Source: an uncultured Alphaproteobacteria bacterium
Lineage (GTDB): Bacteria; Pseudomonadota; Alphaproteobacteria; HIMB59; GCA-002718135
NCBI GenBank assembly: GCA_902628835.1
Contig: CACOPD010000004.1
Span: 40,576 to 104,575 of the forward strand
DNA: 64,000 bases
Direction of reading: 5' to 3'
In this document: positions 1 to 9,443 of the stretch, in pieces
How the letters are laid out: each line of letters begins with the position of its first letter
Position numbering within the stretch: position 1 is the stretch's first letter
Made by a program: the position numbers and the translations under genes
Notes under the pieces: model-generated
The model's input: the letters and a program-made list of their open reading frames with translations, nothing else
The model's database searches: none
Told to the model about the DNA's origin: nothing

Positions 1-821
1 ATATTACTACTGGATCCAATAAAGAGAAAATAATTAAGTAATGTAATATTTTCATATCCTTCATTTCTAAAATTTTCTATTGAAAGACTGCCGAGTCTTT
101 TACTGAAACCCTTACCAGTTTCATCAACTAAGAATGGGTGATGAGCAAATGATGGAATAGAAGCTTCTAGAGCCTTAAAAATTTGAATATGATAAGCAGT
201 GTTAGCGATGTGATCCTCTCCTCTAATAATATGTGTAATCTCTTCCTCAATATCATCAATGACTGATGGTAAATGGTATAGTAAAGTTCCATCTGCTCTA
301 ATTAAAACAGGATCACTTAAATTTTTAGCATCAAATGAAACATCTCCTTTAATAATATCTTCCCAACTTATATTTTCATGATCTAATTTAAATCTCCAAT
401 GGGGTTTAATTCCTGATTGTATTTTTTGTTTTATATCTTCATCGCTTAGATTTAATGAAGATCTATCATAAATAGGTGGTTTCCCAGATGATAACAAAGA
501 TTTTTTCTTTAAAGCTAATTCCTCTTCTGATTCAAAACATGGATAAAGTCTTTTCTTTTGTTTTAGAATTTGTATTTTTTCATTGTAAATATTTTGTCTA
601 GAGGATTGATTAAAAGTATAGCTCCAAGTTAATCCAAGCCATTCAAGATCATCTTTGATACTTTTCTCAAATTCTTTAGAACTTCTAATTGCATCAGTAT
701 CATCAATTCTTAATACAAACTCACCTTGATTTTTTTTACAATAAATCCAATTTAAAATTGCTGATCTAGCATTACCGATATGTATTTTTCCTGTAGGGCT
801 GGGAGCAAACCTACACTTCAT
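1..821 (-). CDS. gltX: glutamyl-tRNA synthetase, N-terminal part (cut by window edge)
   Basis: Class I glutamate-tRNA ligase, which charges tRNA-Glu with glutamate in the cytosol. The ATG at 821 opens a frame that runs off the left edge, so about 273 residues are present and the anticodon-binding C-terminus is missing. The HIGH-type motif reads HIGN (residues 14-17) after FAPSPTGK, and a KMSKS-type motif reads FSKR near residue 238. LRIDDTD and IRGEDHI, typical of GluRS, are also present. The start lies one base past the nadE stop, so it is the last gene seen of the run aroG-nadE-gltX. It could be the discriminating or non-discriminating GluRS; the part that would tell is outside the window. 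Confidence 0.95.
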   Translation of the reverse strand, partial: MKCRFAPSPTGKIHIGNARSAILNWIYCKKNQGEFVLRIDDTDAIRSSKEFEKSIKDDLEWLGLTWSYTFNQSSRQNIYNEKIQILKQKKRLYPCFESEEELALKKKSLLSSGKPPIYDRSSLNLSDEDIKQKIQSGIKPHWRFKLDHENISWEDIIKGDVSFDAKNLSDPVLIRADGTLLYHLPSVIDDIEEEITHIIRGEDHIANTAYHIQIFKALEASIPSFAHHPFLVDETGKGFSKRLGSLSIENFRNEGYENITLLNYFLFIGSSSN

Positions 822-822
822 A

Positions 823-1563
823 TTATTCTTTAGGAATTTCGCAAACTGGAATAGGCTTCATCTTATGAAGATTTGGCTTTCTAATTTCTTCATATTTACT
901 GTAATATTCACTAGACTTATTTTCCATTGCTTCTTCTAATTGCTTATACGAAAGACCAAGCTGGCTTTCATCATTTCTGCTATCATCCCATAAACCATCT
1001 GTTGGTGCAGCGCTAATAATATCTTTTATAACCCCAATTTCTTCAGCTAATTCCCATACATCAGATTTAGTACAATCTGCTATTGGTGATATGTCAACAC
1101 CACCATCACCATATTTGGTGTAAAATCCAACACCAAAATCCTCAACTTTATTTCCAGTACCAACAACTATTCCGTTATTACTTTGAGCAATCTGGTATAG
1201 AGTCACCATTCTAAGTCTAGATCTTGAGTTAGCAAAGGCTAGCTCACTATCAAAGTTTTGCATTGCAACTTGAAAAGTTTTAAAAACATTATCCAGATCG
1301 ACTACTTTTGTTTCTACATTTCGAAATTTATTCTTTAAAAAATCTAAATGTCTTAAACTCAAATCATGTTGTGAAGAATTTTGTTTAATAGGCATTGAGA
1401 CAGCGATAGTTTTTAAACCAGTAAGAGCACATAATGTACTTGTAAGAGCTGAGTCTACTCCTCCAGACACCCCAATTACTAAAGTGGTTGGATTTTTACT
1501 TATAGACAAAGTGTAGTCTTTAATCCAATTAGAAATGTAAGTGATTTTGTCTTTTGAATTCAT
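823..1563 (-). CDS. nadE: ammonia-dependent NAD+ synthetase
   Basis: Converts deamido-NAD+ plus ATP and ammonia to NAD+, the last step of NAD synthesis. The 246-aa protein is a single N-type ATP pyrophosphatase domain. The P-loop SGGVDSA is at residues 33-39, followed by GTGNKVED and YTKYGDGGVDISPIADC, which are standard NadE substrate-site motifs. It has no N-terminal nitrilase (glutaminase) domain, so it should use free ammonia. The ATG start is 22 bp after the DAHP synthase gene. Confidence 0.95.
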   Translation of the reverse strand: MNSKDKITYISNWIKDYTLSISKNPTTLVIGVSGGVDSALTSTLCALTGLKTIAVSMPIKQNSSQHDLSLRHLDFLKNKFRNVETKVVDLDNVFKTFQVAMQNFDSELAFANSRSRLRMVTLYQIAQSNNGIVVGTGNKVEDFGVGFYTKYGDGGVDISPIADCTKSDVWELAEEIGVIKDIISAAPTDGLWDDSRNDESQLGLSYKQLEEAMENKSSEYYSKYEEIRKPNLHKMKPIPVCEIPKE

Positions 1564-1585
1564 GAATATATATATAAATATAAAA

Positions 1586-2959
1586 TTATAAATTTGAAGA
1601 TTGCTTTGAGAGCAATTTTTCTTCTTTTAAAAAATCTGATAACAAAAAAGCCAATTCTAAAGACTGCGAGGCATTTAGTCTCGGATCACAATATGTATGG
1701 TATCTATTTTTTAAATCTTCAGCTGTTATTTCTTGAAGACCTCCCATACACTCAGTAACATCTTGACCAGTCATTTCTAAATGAACACCGCCAGGATATG
1801 TTCCTTCACTTCTATGAATTTGAAAAAACTGCTGAATTTCAGAAATTATATCCTTTAGTGGTCTAGTTTTAAAACCAGTGTTAGATTTTATAGTATTTCC
1901 ATGCATCGGATCACAAGTCCAAACAACGTTTTTTCCAGCTGAGTTAACTGATTTTATTATATTTGGAAGTATTCCACTAACTTTTTCATGACCCATTCTG
2001 CATATGAGGGTTATTTTTCCTGCTTCATTATTTGGATTTAACACATCTAAAATCTTTAGAAGTTCTTCTGACTTTGTGCTTGGACCAACTTTAATCCCAA
2101 TAGGGTTTTCAATACCTCTTAAAAATTCAATATGTGCTCCGTCAAGTTGTCGTGTTCTGTCACCAACCCATAACATATGAGCTGAAACATCGTACCACTT
2201 ACCTGAAGTACTATCTACTCTTGTTAAAGCTTCCTCATATTGAAGAAGTAAAGCTTCATGACTTGTAAAGAAGTCTGTTTCATTTAATTGTCTTACACTG
2301 TTTCCGTTAATTCCACAGGCTTCCATAAAAGATAAACATTCATCAATTCTTGAAGATATCTCTGTAAATTTAGCAGCGTTCTCGCCTTTAACAAAATTTA
2401 GGTTCCATTGATGAATTTTATTTAAATTAGCAAACCCACCTTGTGAAAAAGCTCTTAATAAATTCAATGTTGATGCAGACTGATTATAAGCTTGAATCAA
2501 TCTATCTGGGTCAGGATCTCTATCTTTTTGATTAAAGTCAATCCCATTAATTATATCTCCTTTGTATGACTCAAGTTCTAAATCATTAATAACTTCTGTA
2601 GCTGACGATCTTGGTTTTGCAAACTGCCCTGCAATTCTTCCTACTTTTACGATTGGACATGAAGCACCAAATGTCAAAACAACAGCCATTTGTAAAATTA
2701 CCTTAAATGTATCCCTGATATTATCTGGATGAAAGTCTGCAAAACTTTCTGCACAATCACCGCCTTGCAATAAAAATGCATTTCCATTTGCTACATCACC
2801 AAGTTTTTGTTTTAATAATCTTGCTTCTCCAGCAAAAACTAAAGGTGGATATTTAGAAATTTCATTTAGAGTTTTATTTAGATGATCTTCATTCCGATAG
2901 TTTGGCATATGAAGAGCATCTTTATTTCTCCAACTTTTTGGTGACCATTTTTCGCTCAT
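1586..2959 (-). CDS. aroG: class II 3-deoxy-7-phosphoheptulonate synthase (DAHP synthase)
   Basis: First step of the shikimate pathway: phosphoenolpyruvate plus erythrose-4-phosphate gives DAHP. The 457-aa protein is the class II (plant/Mycobacterium) type, not the E. coli AroFGH type. Metal ligands known from that family are all visible: Cys69 in QGGDCAE, His in DPMHGN (about residue 353), Glu in GGVHLEMTG and Asp in CDPRLN. The N-terminal SPKSWR opening is also typical. It lies 50 bp downstream of glmU on the same strand. Confidence 0.95.
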   Translation of the reverse strand: MSEKWSPKSWRNKDALHMPNYRNEDHLNKTLNEISKYPPLVFAGEARLLKQKLGDVANGNAFLLQGGDCAESFADFHPDNIRDTFKVILQMAVVLTFGASCPIVKVGRIAGQFAKPRSSATEVINDLELESYKGDIINGIDFNQKDRDPDPDRLIQAYNQSASTLNLLRAFSQGGFANLNKIHQWNLNFVKGENAAKFTEISSRIDECLSFMEACGINGNSVRQLNETDFFTSHEALLLQYEEALTRVDSTSGKWYDVSAHMLWVGDRTRQLDGAHIEFLRGIENPIGIKVGPSTKSEELLKILDVLNPNNEAGKITLICRMGHEKVSGILPNIIKSVNSAGKNVVWTCDPMHGNTIKSNTGFKTRPLKDIISEIQQFFQIHRSEGTYPGGVHLEMTGQDVTECMGGLQEITAEDLKNRYHTYCDPRLNASQSLELAFLLSDFLKEEKLLSKQSSNL

Positions 2960-3009
2960 AATTTGAAAAGGGTCATAAACCCTAATATATCTTGAAACAA
3001 GGAATATTA

Positions 3010-4305
3010 TTAAGACCTTTTGTTTCTTAGAATTTTTAAGGGTGATCTTTCTATAGCAAGTGAATTTTTGGGAATATTCTTTGTAACAACACTACCCGCA
3101 CCAATTCTAGATTTAGATTCAATTACAACTGGTGCAATTAGTGAAGTATTAGATCCAATAAATACATTATCTTTGATTATTGTTTTGTATTTTTTCTCTC
3201 CGTCATAGTTACAAGTTATTGTTCCAGCACCTATATTCACATTGTTTCCTATTTCTGAATCACCAACATAAGAAAGATGAGCAATAGAAACATTATTTCC
3301 AATTTTTGAATTTTTAATTTCTACAAAGTTACCAATTTTAGATTTTTTACCAATTTTAGTTTTTGGCCTTAATCTGGCACTTGGACCAATGTGTGAATTT
3401 TCATCTATTATAACTTCTTCTAAGTATGAATTACTTTTAATTATTGAACCTTTTTTAATAATTGTTTTTTCCTTAATTGTAACATTACTTTCAATCGTAA
3501 CAGTAGGTTCAATCTTAGTGTCATAGCTTAAATAACAAGTATTAGGTTTTAAAAAATTGACTCCATTTTTTATAAAATTTTTAACATATTTTTTTTGTAA
3601 GATATTTTGCACAATATTAAAATCATCCAAAGTATTTACACCCAACATTGTTTCTTTATTACACTCAATATAATTGATAGGAATATTTTTTTTTGAAAAG
3701 ATTTTGCAAATATCAGGAAGATATCTTTCTTTTTTGATTTTATTTTCTTTAATATTTTTTAAATTATCAAATAATAATTTTGTATTTGCTATTAAAATAC
3801 CTGAATTACATAAATTAATTTTTTTTTGATCAGGTTTTAAATTTATTTGCTCAATTATTTCTTGCACATAATTATTATTTAATAATAATCTACCGTAACC
3901 GTATGGTTTTAACGTCTTAAATGCGATTAATGAAGCTTTGGCTTTACTTAATTTAAATTTACTTACTAGTTTTTTAATATCTTTAACCTCAACTAAGGGT
4001 GTATCACCAAATAAAATTAAAACATTTTTTGATTTAACATATTTTTTAACTTGCTCAATTGCATCTGCAGTTCCTTTTTGTTTTTTTTGAACAACTAACT
4101 TAGAGGTATTTAATAATAACTTTAACTCTTCTTTATTTTTATCATTACATACAATTAATATATTTTTACCTGATATTTTTTTTGCAATATTAAAAATATG
4201 TGAAACAATTGGTAACCCACACAAAGGATAAACTAGCTTTGATTTACTTGCTTTAAATCTAGTACTGTTGCCTGCAGCAAGTATAACAGTTGTAATATCA
4301 GACAT
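3010..4305 (-). CDS. glmU: bifunctional GlmU: GlcN-1-P acetyltransferase / GlcNAc-1-P uridyltransferase
   Basis: Makes UDP-GlcNAc for peptidoglycan and lipopolysaccharide. The N-terminal half is a nucleotidyltransferase: LAAGNSTRF with Lys in SKSKLVYP (about residue 23), then GTADAI and LFGDTPL. The C-terminal half (about residues 230-430) is a left-handed beta-helix acetyltransferase with isoleucine-rich hexapeptides, RLRPKTKIG, the catalytic-His motif AHLSYVGD, and the GAGTITCNYDG loop. At 431 aa it is slightly shorter than the E. coli enzyme (456 aa). The glycine-rich loop is GNSTRF instead of the usual GxGTRM, a mild deviation. It starts 4 bp after parA. Confidence 0.93.
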   Translation of the reverse strand: MSDITTVILAAGNSTRFKASKSKLVYPLCGLPIVSHIFNIAKKISGKNILIVCNDKNKEELKLLLNTSKLVVQKKQKGTADAIEQVKKYVKSKNVLILFGDTPLVEVKDIKKLVSKFKLSKAKASLIAFKTLKPYGYGRLLLNNNYVQEIIEQINLKPDQKKINLCNSGILIANTKLLFDNLKNIKENKIKKERYLPDICKIFSKKNIPINYIECNKETMLGVNTLDDFNIVQNILQKKYVKNFIKNGVNFLKPNTCYLSYDTKIEPTVTIESNVTIKEKTIIKKGSIIKSNSYLEEVIIDENSHIGPSARLRPKTKIGKKSKIGNFVEIKNSKIGNNVSIAHLSYVGDSEIGNNVNIGAGTITCNYDGEKKYKTIIKDNVFIGSNTSLIAPVVIESKSRIGAGSVVTKNIPKNSLAIERSPLKILRNKRS

Positions 4306-4309
4306 TAAA

Positions 4310-4942
4310 TTAGAAATTTCTTAAAATTTCGTTTCCAACATTAATTATTTCTTTTGATGCATCTGATGTAACACTTATATCAACTACACCCCTTCCAACT
4401 GAGAATGTTTCTGCAAATAATACTTTGCTAGATATTCGGGATCGAGCAATTTTAGCACCAGCATATCTTAAACGCAAAATCATTGCGTCAGTTAATTTTG
4501 CTCTTGGCATAACTCTATTAAGAATAATTATTGGATTTTTTCTCTCTTGTTTTGCAATTTTTAAAAAAGGCAGTGTAGCCATTAAGTCTACTGGACTTGG
4601 TTGTACTGGGACAAAAACCCTATCAGAAGCTTTTACAACCTGCATTGTTTCAAAAGTTATAGATGGAGGACTATCAATTATTATAAAATCATATTTTCTT
4701 TTTATTGCTTTAATCTCGTCTATTAAATTCCTTATATCAAAATGTAATTGAGTTATTCCAATATCATCTTCACCATAATATGCTTTTCTAGCATCAAGCC
4801 AATATGATAGACTTTTTTGTGCATCAGCATCAATAACAGCTACTTTATAACCGCTGTTACTCCACAAAACTGATAAATTTGCTGAAAGAGTTGATTTACC
4901 TGAACCACCTTTTTGATTCGAAAATGCTATAACTTTTCCCAT
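4310..4942 (-). CDS. orphan ParA/MinD-family ATPase
   Basis: P-loop ATPase of the ParA family, about 210 aa. The deviant Walker A motif KGGSGKST is at residues 11-18 and the Walker B-like IIIDSPPS is present, together with the two lysines expected of ParA. I prefer the ATG at 4942 (MGKVIAFSNQKGG) over the TTG two codons upstream. It has no DNA-binding N-terminal domain and no ParB neighbour, so it is unlikely to be the chromosome-partition ParA. Small stand-alone ParA proteins often position cell-envelope or chemotaxis complexes, but nothing here identifies its cargo. It lies 4 bp upstream of glmU and is divergent from tsaC. Confidence 0.85.
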   Translation of the reverse strand: MGKVIAFSNQKGGSGKSTLSANLSVLWSNSGYKVAVIDADAQKSLSYWLDARKAYYGEDDIGITQLHFDIRNLIDEIKAIKRKYDFIIIDSPPSITFETMQVVKASDRVFVPVQPSPVDLMATLPFLKIAKQERKNPIIILNRVMPRAKLTDAMILRLRYAGAKIARSRISSKVLFAETFSVGRGVVDISVTSDASKEIINVGNEILRNF

Positions 4943-4999
4943 ATACAAGTATTGATAATAACTATTTTAAAGATAGATGGAAACATTTTATAAAAAAAT

Positions 5000-5917
5000 A
5001 TGAAAAAAAATAAGTTAGATTTTGCAAAAAAATTATTAAGCAGTGGAGAACTTGTAATATTTCCCACAGAAACAGTATTTGGTCTTGGTGCAGATGCAAC
5101 AAATGATAGAGCTGTAAAATCTATTTTTAAAGTAAAAAAAAGACCAGCAAACAATCCTATTATCTGTCATTTTAAAGATATAAATCAAATTGAAAAATAT
5201 TTTGATTTAAGCAAATTTGAAAAAAAATTAGGTTCAAAATTTTGGCCTGGTCCGTTAACAATAATATTAAAGAAAAAGAAAAACTCTAAAATTTCAAAAT
5301 TAGTTTCAAATAAATCAAATTTAGTTGGTTGTAGAATTCCTAGTAATAAATTGGCCAATAAATTGATTACTTCATTTGATATGCCTATTGCTGCCCCTAG
5401 TGCTAATCTTTCTGAGAGAACCTCAGTAACAAATATAATGGATATTGACCCAATTTTAGAAAAAAAAATTTTTGTTTTAAAAGATAAACAAACAACTCAC
5501 GGGCTAGAATCTACAGTTGTAAGAATTGATAAAAATAATAGAATTGAAGTATTAAGATATGGAAGCATTACTGTTGAAGATTTAAACAAATTTGCAAAAG
5601 TAAAAATCAAAAAAAACTCCTCAATTTCACCTGGTAATTTAAAAAAACACTATTCGACCATAAAGCCAATAAGAATGAATGCAAAGAAAATACTAGAAGA
5701 TGAAGGTTTATTAAATTTTGGAAATAATAAATTAAAGTCTAATATAATTAATTTAAATTTGAGTAATAAAAAAAATTTAAATGAAGCAGCAAAAAATTTT
5801 TACCATTTTCTTCATAAATTAGATCAAAGTAAATGCAAAAAAATTGCTGTGGCAGAAATACCTGATAAAGGACTTGGCAAAACTATAAATGACAGATTAA
5901 GAAGAGCAGTTAAGTAA
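5000..5917 (+). CDS. tsaC: L-threonylcarbamoyladenylate synthase (Sua5/TsaC type)
   Basis: Makes threonylcarbamoyl-AMP from threonine, bicarbonate and ATP for the t6A modification at position 37 of ANN-decoding tRNAs. The 305-aa protein has an N-terminal YrdC/TsaC domain (FPTETVFGLGADA, KKRPANNPIICH, WPGPLTIIL, GCRIPSN, APSANLS) and a short Sua5 domain after about residue 210, opened by SPGNLKKHYS. It is therefore the two-domain Sua5 form. It ends one base before the convergent oxidoreductase gene, so no terminator separates them. Confidence 0.93.
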   Translation: MKKNKLDFAKKLLSSGELVIFPTETVFGLGADATNDRAVKSIFKVKKRPANNPIICHFKDINQIEKYFDLSKFEKKLGSKFWPGPLTIILKKKKNSKISKLVSNKSNLVGCRIPSNKLANKLITSFDMPIAAPSANLSERTSVTNIMDIDPILEKKIFVLKDKQTTHGLESTVVRIDKNNRIEVLRYGSITVEDLNKFAKVKIKKNSSISPGNLKKHYSTIKPIRMNAKKILEDEGLLNFGNNKLKSNIINLNLSNKKNLNEAAKNFYHFLHKLDQSKCKKIAVAEIPDKGLGKTINDRLRRAVK

Positions 5918-5918
5918 A

Positions 5919-7241
5919 CTATAGTCTATTTAAATAATCCATTAATCTATAATAAATAATAGCTGATGAATACAAAGGCCTTCTAAACATATTCCCACCC
6001 GGAATTTTAAAATGATTAATTTGCTCAAATATATCAAAATTATTTGATTTATTTAAAATTTTTTCAGCAACCATTTTTCCTCCCATAATACTCATCGCTA
6101 GTCCATGTCCAGAGTAAGCATGGGCATAATATAACTTTTGATTCATTATAGTTCCAAAAATAGGCAATCTATTAATTGATATTGCCAAGGTGCCTCCCCA
6201 TGAAAACTCAATTTTAAATTTTTTTAATTCGGGAAAAACCTTATACATTCGTTTAGATACAAAATTCTTTGCATCTTTTACAAAATGAGATGTAATTGTT
6301 TCAGGTCCTCCAAAAAGAAGTCTGTAGTCTTCTGAAAATCTATAATAATCAATCATAAATCTAGAATCTATTACTCCACAATTTCTTTTGATTAATTTAC
6401 TTGATAGATCTTTTCCGAGAGGTTCAGTTGCAATAATATAATTATTTATAGGCATAAAATAATTTCTTTTTGATCCTAAAAGATTATCAAGATAACCATT
6501 ACAACCAATAATTACTTTCTTCGCTTTAATAATATTTTTTCCAGAATGAATTATAACTTCTTTTTGATTATCAACAATTTTATCAGCTGGAGAATTTTCA
6601 TATATATTTACACCATTTGCTAAACACTGCTCTGCTAAGCCATATGTCAGTTTTAATGGGTTTAAATGATAAGAATCCTTTAAAAGCATTCCAGAAAAAT
6701 ATCTGTCACTATTAACTTCATCTCTTATTGAACTGTGGTCAAAGTATTCATAGTTATTATAATTATAATTCTTCTGCATATGCTCAATTTCATCTTGAAA
6801 ATATTTATAATCTTTTTTTGTGTTGCCTACATGAAGTACACCTTGTCTAAGCGCACAATCAATTTTGTATTTTTCAATTAAATTAACTACATTTGAAACA
6901 GCATCTAATCCAATTTTCCAAAAAAATTTTGCTTTTTCAATACCAAATTTTTTTTCTAAGTAGAATTGATCTTTTCTCATTCCAATTCCTAGTTGACCAC
7001 CATTCCTGCCAGAAGCACCAGATCCAACTTTATTTGCTTCCAAAATCGTTATTGATAAACCTTGATTAGATAAATTTAATGCTGAGGAAATACCTGTTAA
7101 ACCACCTCCAATAATACATACATCAGTTGAAATATTCTCATTTAATTTAATTTGATTAGGAAAATTAGGTGCTGAAAATTTATAAAAACTCTCATTTTCA
7201 TTATCATGTTGATTAAAGGTCCTTTTTTTTGTAGTAAACAT
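5919..7241 (-). CDS. FAD-dependent amine oxidoreductase, PuuB-like (gamma-glutamylputrescine oxidase family)
   Basis: DadA/PuuB-family flavoprotein of 440 aa. The FAD Rossmann motif GGGLTG is at residues 45-50 in VCIIGGGLTG, followed by ANKVGSGASGRNGGQ. The C-terminal YAHAYSGHGLAMSIMGGKMVAEKI is typical of PuuB/OrdL proteins. It faces a PuuA-like glutamine synthetase across a 50-bp divergent gap and lies beside a polyamine importer. The likely role is oxidation of gamma-glutamylputrescine or a related gamma-glutamylamine to the aldehyde, with peroxide or reduced acceptor as the other product. The substrate is inferred from context. Confidence 0.85.
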   Translation of the reverse strand: MFTTKKRTFNQHDNENESFYKFSAPNFPNQIKLNENISTDVCIIGGGLTGISSALNLSNQGLSITILEANKVGSGASGRNGGQLGIGMRKDQFYLEKKFGIEKAKFFWKIGLDAVSNVVNLIEKYKIDCALRQGVLHVGNTKKDYKYFQDEIEHMQKNYNYNNYEYFDHSSIRDEVNSDRYFSGMLLKDSYHLNPLKLTYGLAEQCLANGVNIYENSPADKIVDNQKEVIIHSGKNIIKAKKVIIGCNGYLDNLLGSKRNYFMPINNYIIATEPLGKDLSSKLIKRNCGVIDSRFMIDYYRFSEDYRLLFGGPETITSHFVKDAKNFVSKRMYKVFPELKKFKIEFSWGGTLAISINRLPIFGTIMNQKLYYAHAYSGHGLAMSIMGGKMVAEKILNKSNNFDIFEQINHFKIPGGNMFRRPLYSSAIIYYRLMDYLNRL

Positions 7242-7291
7242 TAACTTATCTTTAATGGTTTAATAATAATTAGTAAACAAACAGTCTCAAT

Positions 7292-8659
7292 ATGATTGAA
7301 AAATTTCAAAATTGGTTTCATGAAAACTCTATTACAGAAGTTGAATGTTTAGTTCCAGATCTTGGAGGTATAGCAAGGGGAAAAATTTTACCAACTAATA
7401 AATTTTTAAAAGGACTAGAAGATGAAAGTCACAGATTACCACAGTCAACTTTTATTCAAACGATATCAGGAGATTATGCAACTGAGGACTCTGCGGGTGC
7501 TTTACCAAGAAGTGTTTACAATCCAACTGACATTGATGTAATTTTAAAACCAGATTTTGATACAATGAGAGTTGTGCCATGGTACGACGACCCTACTGCA
7601 CAAATTATCTGTGATGCAATAAATCTTAACGGAGATGATGTTATAAATTCTAGTAGGAATGCTCTAAAAAATATTCTTAAACTTTATAAAAAAGATAAAT
7701 TAACTCCAATTGTTTCACCAGAATTAGAATTTTATTTAGTGAAACCTAATGCTGACTCAGATTACCCCCTAGAAGTGCCAGTGGGTCAATCAGGTAGACA
7801 AGAAACAGGTAAGCAAGCCTTGGGTATAGATGCTGTTAACGAATTTGATCATCTTTTTGAGGATGTATATAATTATTGTGAAGCACAAAATATTGAAATT
7901 GATACTATTAATCATGAATCAGGTTCAGCTCAAATGGAAATTAATTTTCAACATGGCAATCCATTAGATCTGGCAGATCAGGTATTCCTATTTAAACGAA
8001 CTCTAAGGCAGTCAGCTTTGAAACATAAACTTCATGCAACATTTATGGCAAAACCTATGGAAAACCAGCCTGGGAGTGCAATGCATATACATCAATCGAT
8101 ATATAATGAAAAAAATAAAAATATTTTTTTTAATCAATCATCTAAAATTTCAAAAAAAATGAAAAACTATTTAGGTGGGTTGGAAAAATATACTCCCTTA
8201 TTAATGCCAATATATGCTCCAAATATAAATTCATTTAGAAGGTTGTTCGCAACTTGGGGAGCTCCTAAAAATGTTAAATGGGGAATAGGTAATAGAAGTT
8301 GTGGTTTTAGAATTCCCTCAATTGAGGAAAGGAATATACGTATTGAAAACAGAATTCCTGGATCTGATACAAATCCTTATCTAGTTTTTGCAGCGAATCT
8401 AGCTTCAGGATATTTAGGAATGAAAAATAATTTAAAACCAAATCCAGAAACAAAAGATAGTGCATTTAAAGATAAAAATTCTAATTTACCTAAAAATATA
8501 GATGAATCATTAACACTCTTTGAAAATGATGAAGATATAAAATCGATATTTAATGAAAAATTTGTAAGGTCAATTGCTGCAATAAGAAGAGTTGAATATC
8601 AAGCGTATTTATCAGTAATAAGTTCTTGGGAGCGAGAATATTTATTGCTTAATGTTTAA
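7292..8659 (+). CDS. PuuA-like gamma-glutamylpolyamine synthetase (glutamine synthetase family)
   Basis: Glutamine synthetase fold, 455 aa. Family motifs include SPELEFYLV, GSAQMEINFQHG (metal site), GSAMHIHQS, and RSCGFRIPS plus IENRIPGSDTNPYLVFAA in the C-terminal half. The opening VPDLGGIARGKILP resembles PuuA and related gamma-glutamylamide synthetases, not GlnA. The GlnA adenylylation tyrosine loop is not seen. Divergent PuuB-like and adjacent Pot-like genes support gamma-glutamylation of putrescine or another amine. Its last 11 bp overlap the convergent permease gene. Confidence 0.87.
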   Translation: MIEKFQNWFHENSITEVECLVPDLGGIARGKILPTNKFLKGLEDESHRLPQSTFIQTISGDYATEDSAGALPRSVYNPTDIDVILKPDFDTMRVVPWYDDPTAQIICDAINLNGDDVINSSRNALKNILKLYKKDKLTPIVSPELEFYLVKPNADSDYPLEVPVGQSGRQETGKQALGIDAVNEFDHLFEDVYNYCEAQNIEIDTINHESGSAQMEINFQHGNPLDLADQVFLFKRTLRQSALKHKLHATFMAKPMENQPGSAMHIHQSIYNEKNKNIFFNQSSKISKKMKNYLGGLEKYTPLLMPIYAPNINSFRRLFATWGAPKNVKWGIGNRSCGFRIPSIEERNIRIENRIPGSDTNPYLVFAANLASGYLGMKNNLKPNPETKDSAFKDKNSNLPKNIDESLTLFENDEDIKSIFNEKFVRSIAAIRRVEYQAYLSVISSWEREYLLLNV

Positions 8660-9443
8660 ATTTTTTATTAAAATAAAAATAAAATAAACCAATTATTATC
8701 AAAGCAAACATCAAAATTGCTGATAGTGCGTTTACTTCAGGACTCAATCCTAATCTGACTTTAGAAAAAACCACAATTGGCAACGTATTAGCTCCGGGCC
8801 CAGTAGTAAAACTTGCAACAACTAGATCATCTAAAGAAATTGTAAAGGCTAATAACCAACCAGCAATTATAGAAGGTAAAATTATAGGTAATGTTATTTT
8901 ATAAAGCACCTTGGTATAATTATAACCAAGATCCATAGCAGCTTCCTCTATATTTTTATTGAAGTCAGTTAATCTAGCTTGAATAATAATTGCTACAAAT
9001 GCAATACAAAAAGTAACGTGTGATATAAAAATAGTTAATTGTCCTCTAGATGATGGAAATCCAATTACATTGTTTAAGCTTATAAAAAAAAGTAGCATTG
9101 AAAGACCTAAAATTAATTCTGGTAAAACCAAAGGTGTTGAAGAAAGAAAAATATAGAATGATTTAAAAGGAATTTTTCTAATCCTCACAAGTGAATAGCC
9201 AATCATGACTCCTAAAATTGTAGCAAAAGTTGCAGACAAAGCTGCAATTTTTATACTGATAATAAATGCTTCAATTATTTGCTCATTATTAAATAATTCA
9301 TTATACCATCTTAAAGAAAATCCTTTCCAAACCATTACTCTCTTATTTTCATTAAATGAGTAAAAAATTAAAACTAAAATTGGGAAATATAAAAAAAATA
9401 AACCCAAAAAAATAACTATACTTTTGAATAAACTAGATTTCAT
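8649..9443 (-). CDS. potI: polyamine ABC transporter permease, PotI/PotC-like
   Basis: Inner-membrane permease of 264 aa with about six hydrophobic segments. The MetI-type EAA loop reads EEAAMDLGYNYTKVLYKITLPIILPSI near residues 165-190, and ARLTDFNKN precedes it. The segment WYNELFNNEQI after the first membrane span is typical of PotC/PotI. It is last in potF-potG-potH-potI order on minus and overlaps the preceding permease by 11 bp, which indicates translational coupling. Confidence 0.9.
   Translation of the reverse strand: MKSSLFKSIVIFLGLFFLYFPILVLIFYSFNENKRVMVWKGFSLRWYNELFNNEQIIEAFIISIKIAALSATFATILGVMIGYSLVRIRKIPFKSFYIFLSSTPLVLPELILGLSMLLFFISLNNVIGFPSSRGQLTIFISHVTFCIAFVAIIIQARLTDFNKNIEEAAMDLGYNYTKVLYKITLPIILPSIIAGWLLAFTISLDDLVVASFTTGPGANTLPIVVFSKVRLGLSPEVNALSAILMFALIIIGLFYFYFNKKFKH

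Noticed and set aside
2969..2983. AGGGT/ACCCT hairpin in the leader of the DAHP synthase gene
   Set aside because: The stem is only 5 bp with no T-run and no leader peptide seen; it may be chance.
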